Part shown: piece after piece, positions 44,057 to 55,600 of the stretch | How positions within the stretch are numbered: position 1 is the first letter of the stretch | Layout of the letters: every line of letters starts with the position of its first letter | Source: Embiotoca jacksoni | Lineage: Eukaryota > Chordata > Actinopteri > Embiotocidae | Assembly: GCA_022577435.1 (NCBI GenBank) | Contig: JAKOON010000007.1 | Coordinates: forward strand, 1,974,001 to 2,038,000 | DNA: 64,000 nucleotides | Direction: 5' to 3' | Translations under genes and position numbers: made by a program | Notes under the pieces: generated by a model | The model's database searches: none | Told to the model about the DNA's origin: nothing | The model's input: only the letters and a program-made list of their open reading frames with translations

Positions 44057-46911
44057 CACTAAATATCAGCACCAATCACAACATTTCTCGACATATTTAT
44101 TTCATTTTCATCTGTCTGAACTGTAAGCAGCTTCAGGAACCAGTGATGGATGGAGAGGGTCATGCCACCTTCCTTCAGCGCTGATAGGTAGCCTGCTGTC
44201 GAGACTTCTGGAGCTGGTTGAATGGGGCTAAGCCTCAGAGCAGATCATGCCGACTGCGAAAATTCCGTCACACAGCAGTCGAGACAAAGGTGCCCTGTAC
44301 CTGAACTCAAACACATTTTTATTTATTTATTTCCTCACTATACAAGGGTTATTGTATTATTTTTGCAAGGCAGTGACTACTGTATATGAATTGATCCGTC
44401 CTGAAATGCGAAATGTCTTCGCAAATTTAGAGAGGTATTACATGCCTTCGCAAATCCCGAAGACGGTAGATCAAATAACTGCCTGGGCTTCCTATTCTGA
44501 TGTAGCTGAGCAAGCTTTTGATTGAAAGATAAATTGAGAATGCTGACTGCTCATTTGTTCCACTGACTGCGGTCTAATAATACCCTCAAGCCCTTCATTT
44601 CGTCACACAGCGTTATTCTTAAAAAAAATATTTTTTTTTGCAGAGGTCAGAAGAGCAAAAGAGGATATCTCTATACGGCCGATGAGCAACCTCTTCGGTG
44701 TGTGGGTTTAATACCATCATCATCTTCCAGTAACATTGGCCTTTTGACTGGTTGGTTCTCGTAATCAGGTTCCGGGTTCCAGAATGGGCATTAAAAGAAC
44801 ATTTACGACACAGATTCATCGGCGACCCTATCACAAGTCGATCAGGCATTATGTCCGGCTGCTCTGCGTTGAAAAACTGCACGCCTCGTGGTTTACCGGG
44901 ATTGATGTGAAAAACCGTCGCGCGTGGGGTTGAAGAGCGCTCCCGGTCCGTCACGGTGACACCCCGGCACCAAATCCGCACGGGGGGGGGGGGGGCGGCT
45001 TTTTTTTTAATCGAGCGCTGTCGATTTAGAGGGCCGCAACCCCGTCGGGTCTCCGATGCGCCGAGGTGGTTTTCTTTTTTTCTTTTTTCCTGCGGCTTGT
45101 CTGGTCTGCATGCAGCAAGTCTTGTAGAACAACGGCGTGACACGGGAGTTGCGTGTCAGGTTTTTTTTTTTTTTCTTTCTTTCTTCCCCTCACTGTCGGC
45201 ATCGGCCGAAGGTGATTTGCCTTGCTGCGTGTTTATTTGCCGCGTGTCTCACGATGAGCGGTCGGGTGGAAAATTCAAAAGCCAGACCTAATTATTTCCT
45301 TAGCCCTCACGTAATTTCATAACCAGCAAAACCGGTCGTGTACACAGTTTAATCAATAGCTCTCTGACGTAACTTACTCGGCTCTCGCAGACGCCACCGC
45401 CCGTGGACGGGGGGGGGGGCTGACGAATGCAGCAAAATGGACTCCCGAGTACCTGCGTTAAGAGTAATGTGCTACAAGGTCAGAAATTATGCCAATTGCA
45501 CACCATATATAGCGAGTGTGGAAACGCAGCGCCCGGGAGTGCCTGGAGGACTCCACTTATGTCGGAGCATTAAAATTTTTCAGAGAGCTGTCTTGTAGCA
45601 AGTTTATGTGCATCCATTTGTCCAATTGTGCCACAGAAGATACGACCCCTACTGCTTATGTCTCTAATGGTCTGTCAGTATGGGAGACAGTCAACTCGAT
45701 AATAGGCTGTGACAAAATTATTATTCTAAAGCTCAGCAAGTTGTGAGAAAGCTGATGTAGTCAACATCAAACGTGTAAAAAAATAAATAAATAAAATGCT
45801 GATATCCTGGTCAGTTTTTTTCCCCAAGACGGCGGTAGGTAGGCGAAACGCTGGACTTTGCAGGCTTAGAACTGAAATAAGAGTCCACATTTTCAGCGTA
45901 CGCGTGGTGAGATTTCTCAGCAGATGCGGACTACAGAACCGCGTAAGCGCAGTTCCCGGATCTGCACGCAAGCCAGACCCGACACGTTTAAGTTCCAAAG
46001 TGAAGTGTACCCGGAGCGTGTCCTCAGTCAACTCCACCGCCCAAATGTCTTGTCTGTTACCTCGTGCGGCAGCCCGAAGTAAGCCTCTGTACTTTTTCCT
46101 GTTTCTGTTTGCGAGTTGCTGTATTCCCAAGAGCTTTATCTTCAATAAAGAACACGGCTGTATTCCAGGATTCCTGCTGCCTCAACCGTTAGGTCCCGTC
46201 GACCGAGCGTGACGGAGAAAGTCCGAGACGACTTCATACGGGCAAAGACTGTAAAGAAAAGCTTAGGTAGTTTAGTAAGTGACCTGAATTAAGGGTTTAG
46301 CGTGACCTAAGAGGCCAAATATACAGAAACGACAGGCTCGTTTCTAATCCCAAACCAGGCTACTCATAATACAAAAATACTGCTACTTACAGCTGAATAA
46401 TCACCATGATACCACCGTTTTAGTAATTGGCCCGCGGCAAAAACCACGATACAGAGGAGTAATTGTTATGATCCATTAGGTCAGCCATTAGTTAGGTTTT
46501 TCAGCAGTTTAGGATAACTTTTATTCTAATTGGTGCATTTATTTGCTTCAGCACCCAAATGGGTGAAAAGTCTATTATGAGACAATTGAGTTTTATTTGC
46601 CATGGATGAATTTGGGTTATGCACGCGAAAACACATTTGACTTCAAACTGCCTCAACCCCAACCTGCAGCCGCTTTTGATAATTTTTGAATTGCAGGATG
46701 TCCATCTCAATGGATGCATGGAAAATGTACAAAATAAACAAAAGATGATTGTTAAATTCATGAAGTACAGCGCAGCGCATTAGTCCTCGTGGAGAATCCT
46801 CCTCCCATGTTGCCTGACAGAAAATGCACTGATTACAGTGGGAGCAGCGAAGGCTGTTTACAGTTGTAAATCGATTGTCTGAGAGAGTTACACAATGAAA
46901 TATCCACGGGT

Positions 46912-46953
<42 letters not shown>

Positions 46954-49900
46954 GAGCTGTTTCAACCGTTAATACATTTCGGGCTGCAGATTATAACAGC
47001 TCTGGGTATTTGTTTGGATGCAATGCATAATTCTCACTATGAATTTGGCGGTTTTCATTCCCACCACTTTTCCTCGAGACGTCCTGTTATCTGGTCGGCA
47101 AGTAAACGTACAGTATTTGTATTCGTTCTTCGTCCGCAGCAGTCTTTTTGTTTTGCTGCACGCTGTCACGTTCTTCACCTAAGGCTGGACCTGTCTGCGG
47201 TAACACACTGAAAGTCAACACGTAGTAATCACGTTTTGTTTGGTTAATTAAAAGGCATTTACTTTCACGTGTACTCAAATCATGTTTTGAGGCTCGGCTT
47301 CAGTACCGACAGATTCTCGCAATGCCAAGTTTCAGTTTCAGTTTTAAAGGCCGTCTGATGCGTGCAGGTGCGTTGCTATGCTGCGAGCTGAACACACAAA
47401 AAGGTCGACGATAGGACCGTAGCTTTTGAAGTTTTTCCTGAAGTCCAACTGTGAAGCACAAAACATTATTGGACAACAAATTTAGCGAGGAGTAGGCCAA
47501 AGGCGTTGGAAAAAGTGATTAGTACAGTAACAAGGAAGCAAAATTAACAACAGGATGTGCTGTCAAATTAGTTACATTTAGAAAAGTATCATCAAGTCCC
47601 CATGGGAAGTGCAGCACCATAAGAACATAACCTCTACTCCCAGCACAAAGTTATTCATCCACAACTGCTGTAACTGAAGCTGGACAAATCTGAGCAGTGC
47701 TTGATTTTTAAAAACATGAGGTTTTTAAAGGAGCGGGTGGAAAAGTCAGTATATGCAACCGTGAAGACAGAAAAATGGAAAGTAAAGAAGGTGCAAATAA
47801 TTCAAATTGCAAGAAAAAAAAGATGAAGTAGCAGAAGAGGCAGGACCGAGACGCGGAGGCTACAAACTCGCGAGCGGGCAAGACAACTGATGTGGTCTAA
47901 CTCGCTGATTTTAAAGGCACAACCTCAAGCTAACAAAATCTAACAAAATTGGGTCCAGCTTTAAAAGGACTGACACATCTCGGGGGGGGGGGGGGGGGGG
48001 GTTGAGACTATATTGATTTATTGGCTTGTTACGCAGTTTAAGCGGCATTTTTCAACAGTAAACGGGACATAATCTGTGGTGTGTGAAGACACGGCACTAA
48101 AACGACCCGAGGAGTTTCGGTTCAGAAATCGAGACGTAGAAGTCCGTCTTTCCACCGTCAAAGCCCTTCTGGGATCATATGACAGAGTAGCAGAGAAATG
48201 GCGGGGTTTACCCACCTTTTGATTTTGCCACTGAAACCCTGGAGCAGGTCAATTTGTTTGCTCACGGTGTAATTGTAATTTAATTGCTCGGCTATTGTCA
48301 TTTTCTTCTCCTTCATAGCAGCCCGGTTGTGTGCTGTTGGCTGTTTTTTTGTGTTTTTTTTAGCCTGCGTCAGAGCTGCATCGTAGAAGTTACTGCTTCA
48401 CATTAGAAGTATTCAACTGGGTAAAACACAGGGTTTGTTTATATCGTGTAGCAGGTACTCCAGCGGCAATGTATTTGTCACAGTTTGTAGCTATAACCCC
48501 AACTGTGCTTTCCATTTTCGGTTACCGCGGGTCACCACAGGTGTCGCCAAATCGACGAGAACTGAAACTTACAACTTTTAAAAGTGCACCGGCTGTGGGA
48601 AGGGACCGGTTGCTATTGGCAACGGACCAATTGCCGGTTAAGAAAAAAAAAAACTAGCAAAATGAGGAAAATGGCTTGTGCTGTGAATTAAAATATCAAT
48701 TATTAATCACATGTTTTCTGGGAATTTTTTTTGGAGGGGGGAGGGTAAATTCCTGTGTACACAAAGCCTTTATCTTAGCACCATGTTGCATAAAGGAATG
48801 GACAAGGACGCACAAAAATACCTTGTACCAATTATTATCTCTAATTAAGGAAGGGTGTTTTCCAGTCATGAAGTTCTCCCAGGTTCTACTAATTAAACCT
48901 GACTGTGGGTGTGTTCGAGATAGTAAGTGAGATGAGCTTGTGAGTGTGTGCACACCCATGTGCACATCTCATTTCCTTGAAAAAAAAACCTAATAATCTC
49001 CATATTTACTGCACAAGACTTGTAGTAGAGATTAGTTCTGCACCAGAGACTTTGCTGTGTGTGTGTGTGTGTGTGCGTGTGTGTGTGTGTGAGACTGTGT
49101 GCATATTGTGTGCCAACAGGTCAGTCCAGTAATTAGCCTCGCAATCATTTTTTAATTTAAAAAAAAAAAAGACAACAATCCGTCTGCTAGGTGGGAACCC
49201 CAGTTGTTTCTGGTCTAAAGCCCATTTCTGAAGCACGTGTCAAGAATTTAACTGACTTGACCGACATGATCTTTAACACCGAGAGCATCACATTGTCATT
49301 TCATCTGCAACAAATTGCATCGGAAGAGAATAAATTCACTTCGCCTCACTGTTAACATTTTTTCATTTGTTTTAAGGAAATACGACTTACGAGGATCATT
49401 ACCGAATGAAGCGACTTGTTAAGACGAATATTATTTGCAGTGACTTGCTGCCGGGGCCATCACCTGCAACGTAGTAGGGAACGGTGTTGTGATGGACTGC
49501 GACGAGGGCAGTTACTGACATTCACCTTGAGATAAGGGTCGCACTCCTGCCTCATAATCCATAAAGGAGCCATAATAGCCTTTTCCCTTCTTCCAGACAC
49601 GATCCCTTTTTTTTTTTTTTTTGTTACACCAGAGTACAACAACACTGTCTGTCGACGCAGACGGGTACTTTTATACTCTCAAAGTAATTGAACGTGCGCG
49701 GGCACGTGGGACAACCGAGGCATGTTTGAAGCATGCAACGAAGAGAGGCGTGCACGCAAACAAAGGCTCGAGAAGTTCATTCCTCCCCCCCCCTCCCCCC
49801 ACGACCTGTTCTGGCTAACATTACCAGTCAGCTTCCGACAGTAACGTTGGATTTCGTTACAGAGATGAGATGAGCAGACAAACAGGTTTTGATAAGAAAA

Positions 49901-51340
49901 GTAGGCAAGTTCAGTTGAGCGCTTCAGTCGGCCATTTTAAGAGCAAAAGACGTCGCAAGGACACGGATGATGCCGTAAACACTTTCCCTTATTTCTCTGC
50001 TCAGCATTGCAAAACAATGCAATTGGCCCCCTGGTGGAAGCAGGTCCTTGGAAGAGGCAGCGTAAGAGCATTTCAGAGAAAAACACCTTTAAAAAAAACA
50101 AAAAAACAATTCAGTTGAAACTGACAAAAGTCATTTTCATCCACAATTCTTTCTTCCACGTCGAACAGAACAGACTCCCCGTGAGACTTTTGAACTGGTG
50201 GTTTGCCTCGCCGCTCTCGAGTGAGCCGCTCCAGTTCTCCAGGCGCGATCGGTGTTTGCTACCAAATGCGTCAGGGATCACCAAAGATCGGGGCTTCTCG
50301 TAGGCCACCCCGGAACGGTGCCGCGTTTTCTTCTCATCCATCCTCGGGTGCTCTAAATGCATGTTTCAAGTCATTGTCATGCTGCAGACGCCTCAAAACG
50401 GAGATAATAATCTTCTCATTTTATTGTCCCCTGCACAGATTCAAGGCACCGTGTGTCAGACAGCGCAAAGAATTCACGGTGTTTTAAAAATGGGGAATGG
50501 TGTTGTGTTCATGGAAAGCGTCATGTTTTCTTCTGTGAATATTAAACTGATGTGACCTCGTAAAATGCAAAAATTTTGTTTCATCTGCCCCCCCCCCCCC
50601 TCAAAAAAAAAAAAAAAAAAAATCCCATTACTAACTAACTAACTAAACCCAGATGAATTGACTTAAAAACATGCATTTTTATTAATAATTCCCTTTTAAA
50701 AGTTGGGTCTCCTCAGCTCCTCTTTCATTCAGAAAGTGACATAGTGCAACTACACACTGTCATACCTTGGTTTTAGCTTTTATGTGTTTTAATATTAGAA
50801 TTTTTTTTTTCTGCGTGTTCCTTTTTCCACCCTTCAAACTATCCTTGTCTTCATTTCGGGTACATTTTTCTGTTGTGGCCACGTACAGGGGGGTGTTGGC
50901 TATGGTACCGTGAAACTTAAAAGGTTCCATATTTTACACTTTTTTTTTTTTTGGTGTTGCATTTGCCGTCTTAATATCCATAAAAATATATTTGTGTGGT
51001 TTTAAAGACCAAAAACCATCTCTACATAGTTTTACATCTCCGGAGCTCAACTAAGAACAGACTGTTTTGTGTCTGTCTTCATGGTGCATGGATATCAACG
51101 GACCCTCTCTTCTCACTGGCTGATTCTTTTCTTGGTAACTCACGCCCCAGCCAACCACAGGTTTTCTTTGGTCTCGTAGCTCGCCGGCGTTTTATTCTGC
51201 ATGAAAGGTCACAGTGAAACAAAAACAAGTGCAAATCCAAAGAAAATGAAACGACGTCACAGAGAAGTCCAAAAACACAGCTGCAGTTACTGCTCATCGC
51301 CATAAGTGCTGCCAAAGAAAACCAAACGGGTGTCTTGGAG
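40605..51340. other. Gene-poor region, 40.6-51.3 kb
   Basis: No supported gene. It contains homopolymer G and C runs (43551-43572, 47983-48001), T runs (44026-44052, 46913-46950), a (GT)n repeat near 49055-49090, a pair of diverged inverted arms at 40961-41200, CpG-richer patches (44820-45260, 50190-50330) and AT-rich repeat-poor blocks at 41930-42520 and 46440-46860. Confidence 0.4.
46913..46950. repeat. Poly-T tract, 38 nt
   Basis: Uninterrupted run of 38 T next to an AT-rich unique block. Confidence 0.9.
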
Positions 51341-51575
51341 ATTGTTGCTTTAAACCTCTTAATATTTATAGCTGTGTAGAATAGAGACATCAAGCTGCTT
51401 TGACAAAGTCTTGTAGCTTTTAATTTGCCCACACTTGGCAATCATCTTCTTCCTTATGTACACAGGCAACGATCCTCTTTTCTTTCCCCTGTCCACATTA
51501 AGTGTGATGCCCACAATGACACCAAACCGCTCAATGAGTGCTTTTCTCCATCTGAATCTTTTCACGGCTTCGTTG
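51340..51575 (-). pseudogene. Decayed Tc1-like transposase fragment
   Basis: Minus-strand translation gives SLPVYIRKKMIAKCGQIKSY then KTLSKQLDVSI. After a frameshift it continues as INIKRFKATIS, resembling the N-terminal helix-turn-helix of fish Tc1-like transposases (VRKKMI...GKSYKTLSKQLDV...IIKRFK). The frame shifts where DVPVTTVA-like sequence would be expected, and the downstream DDE catalytic region is not recognisable. It is a short inactive relic. Confidence 0.5.
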
Positions 51576-52665
51576 TTTTAGTCTGTGAAGGAACCGAAGG
51601 AATGCTGGTCCGAATGACACGAGAGCTTTACATTTCAAGACTTTTTAATGATAAGCGGCGCGTTGTCGCCACGAGTTGACAGGGTAACAACCAAATGACG
51701 TCGCAAATACGCACGCACCGGTCGTGGTCGTCATCGAGTCTGTGATCCATCCTCATGTACCACTTTTCAACCTTGTGTATAACACTTATTTTTTTGAGTC
51801 ATATTCTTTTGTTTCACCAAAAATGAATACGCTATAATTTCCGGGCATTACTACAGGCCTGTTTAATTTGGCTACTTTATTCTCAAAAGTTACCAAGGAA
51901 GAAGGCATGCTGGGAAATATCAATTTGCTTGTTTAGTGACCCTGCGTCCTGTTGACATCGTGGCAAATTTTTTTTTCTCAACAGTTTAACCATTGAGAAA
52001 GATACTCTTCGAGGGGTGGGGCCCAAGAATAATATTTGCACCGGGGAAAAATATTTATCACAATTTTGTTACGCAACAGGTACCAACTCTCTTGGCAATA
52101 CATCTGAATATACAGTGTTGAGAGGAGTTTATATGTATTTAGTATTTATCCTGAGTTAAAAGAGTAATACACTTTCTCTATGGAAGTCCTTGTACTAATA
52201 ACATTCGATTTGCATTGTATAAAGTTTTTTTATTATCTATACCAAGCTTCGAGTATTCCCGGAAATACTGGTGAGCTTTTTGCATCACTGACGCTCTCTG
52301 AACCAACAATTGAGAAAAAAAAAACAGACACAAAGATGAAAACTGAGTCGGACGGACAGATTTGTTGAGAGGTAATGTTGTTTTGCTTTTCTCCGAGAGT
52401 GCGAAGGTCCTTGAACGAAGTAATTATGGCTGCTACTAAAAACTACCGTCATTCTGTCGCTTCAGAGCACTCTGGAGTATAACGATTGTCACACTAAATA
52501 TGTCAAAAGCACAAATCCAAACAGATGTTTTGTGGATATCTTAGTTAAGTTAGTTAATTTCCCCACAAAATCATGCTAATTAATTAAACACTGTATGCAG
52601 ACAATCCATCTTGGAACAGAGTTATTACCAGCAATGACTGAGTCTCCTTGAAATTTTATCACCCC

Positions 52666-52696
<31 letters not shown>

Positions 52697-55600
52697 ACTT
52701 TACAAGAGCTCGTGTCCTCATTTCAGAATGGTGGACGGATACCAAATTCATCAACATTTATTTGTAATTTTTGTTCTGTCAATCATTTCTTGAGAGCAGG
52801 TGTCATGTTTCTCCGAAGACGAATGTAGTGTCTCGCGTCAAACTTTTTGAGCTACAGGCTTTTAGGAAACACACTTTCCTAATTAATGACCACCAAAATG
52901 CCCCATCGCCCGCACTTATTCGGTCAGACGCTTAATGAATTTGCTGTTTTTGTATTATTACGATTCTGCTCAGCCACCAAAATCTTTAGCCGGCACGTAC
53001 GCAGCGGTGATGGACTCCACGTGTCTGACAAAGACGGCTATTAGAGACAGAGCGAGAGAGAGAGAGCGAGCCGGAGAGGGATACTCAGCGAAAAAGGGCG
53101 AAATTGGACTAAAGTGAGCAGCCTAATACCTCCACCAGCAGCTGTCAAGCCATCTCATGGCCCCGGTGCTAAATGAACTCTATGGCCCTACTGTTCACAC
53201 TTCGCCCACCTCCTCCACCCACCTCTGTCTTCTTCACCCTCCCATCCGCCTGGTCCCCCCTCTCTTCTCTCGGAAAATGGGCACTGATAATCCATTCTGG
53301 CCCACAAATCAAATCATATTATATTGTCATTTTCCATCTCTACCCTGCCTCTTCCTCACCATACGTCCCTCTCTCACTCTCTCATTCTATCTCTCACCCT
53401 CGTGCCTCCCTCTGTCCAGATCTTCCTCCTCCATCTCTCTCCCCGCCCCGAGACAAGAGTATCTGATGTGATGAAAGATTTAAGTCAGGGGGTGGGTAAC
53501 TCTCCCATTCGTACGGTGTAATCCCATCAGATCAGCCGGAGACTTTAGGCTCAAAAGTCACAGACGACATGGTTGCTTCTCAGTCCGACTTGAACGTTTC
53601 TCATCTCCGCAGTGCCTTTTGTAACTAGAGTCCGGCGGAAGAAGCGAGCCCATTTAATAACGGTCATATTCTTCAAGAGTCCTTCCTACTGAAGTGGAAT
53701 GACAAGTGGGGACGTTTAACCATGCTGCTTGGCTCACGGTGTCTTCCTCCCGTTTTTTTTTTTTTTTTGATGTCGTGTTCACCACCGAACATAATGGCTT
53801 CCATCTTTTAAAGGGGAACTCCAAAGGCACACAAAAGTACAGTAAAGTGAAGAACAGGGACGAGGCATCGATGCAGACACACAAAAACACAGGACCGCAC
53901 CTCTCTTCCTGGTTGAGTGATCATCTTTCAAGGAACTCGGAAAGGCCCTTTCAGATGCTTTAGGCTGCATGCTGTGGTCAGTCGGTTTAATAGAGGAGCT
54001 CCTAATGAAAATCCTAGGGAGGGGGGGGGGGTTTGCCTCCTCATCGGGAGTACCTGTCGCTGACCTTGGGGACATTAGAGATTTAACATCCTTGACCAAT
54101 CCTATGAAATAACAATCCTGTCTCACACACAAGTCCAGCTCTCCGCTCTGCCTCTGGGCTCTTTACGAGTGGAATATCAAGAAATCCTCTCTGAACAATT
54201 TCTCCCCCTGGGGCAGCGCTATGCGCATATATCAGGGAGTCCAAACAGACAGTTGGCTCTCGCAGGCGAAGAATGGATCAGTTCACAACCCACAAGAAGG
54301 ACTGCAGTATTTGAGATGTAAAAGCACGAGTAGTTTCACTCTGACATGAGATATTAACATTATTTTAAAAATATAAAAAGGGCAACAAAATGATTGGCAC
54401 ACTGTAATTTAATCTAGACTAAACATGGTTCTTTTTAAATGAATGCATGGAAGTCCTTTAAAAATCGGGATAATCCACTATCCCCATTTATTCTTTTTCT
54501 TCTTTTTTACTGAATTGTTTTATCGAAATAGTACACAAACTAAAACCATAATAAATGAAGCTTATATGCAGGTAATTAATTCAGTCATGAGCATTGTGAG
54601 GATTAAAAAGGAATAACGCAGACAAACATGATCGGAATAAAAACGGTTGCATAAAAGCATGTCTTCAATAAATTGTTTTAAGAGGTAGTTTAAGGATTAT
54701 GCAAATCTTTTCAAAGCCATTACTCCTCAGATGGGATATGCCAGGTAACTCTGGCCCTATAGCCTGTGGCCCTCAGTCTAGACTTTGCAATTGCTAATTA
54801 GTCCCTAGTTTTTTGAAATTCCCTCACCATCCATGGGAAAAATGAGTCATTCACTTGCCCTCTTCATAACAAGGTCAAAGCCTGTGGTCAGCAGCAAAAT
54901 GGCCCTTTCAGCAGGGATGGTTCCACCATCTTCAGCGGATCAGATCCTTGAAGTGGTGAGCTTTGGACCCCGGCTTATATATAATTAAGGATGGACTTTC
55001 CAGCCACTGTACCAACCTCTATAATATGTCGTATGGAATATTTTAGCTTCCTTTTGATATCACCGCTCCGTTTGAGTCCACCTGTGGTACCATTATGGAA
55101 GTATAGAATTGCAAATAAAAGCAGGCAGTGGATTAGAAGGCGATGGATCTTTATTTTCAGGCCACAAAAGTTAATTATGCTAGTACTCCGCTTCCTTATA
55201 ATGAAGGTACTTCAAGAATACATCCACTGTAATTGACCGTCAAGGGTAAAATCACAGGGTTAGATATAAACACAAAAGGTGAAACTGCATTTCAGAACAA
55301 GGTAGGACGTGAGCTTTGTGATGCTGTACTCGGAGCATGGTGGTTAGTCTCAAATTTGTTGAAACAACCTTCAACCAAATTTAATGTTATGTTATTTTTT
55401 TTTATAATATGTTACGCTATGTATTTGGTTGTGGAACCTTAGCAGTTTCTATGGAAACTGTTAGATATTGCTTTCAGTATATTTATTTTGTTATATATTT
55501 GCCGTACCATAAAAGAATCTTGCAAATATTTTCGGTGTATGTGGGTGTGTGAACGTGTGGTTTAACCATCACAGAGCAACTCTAAGCATAATAGAAGATC

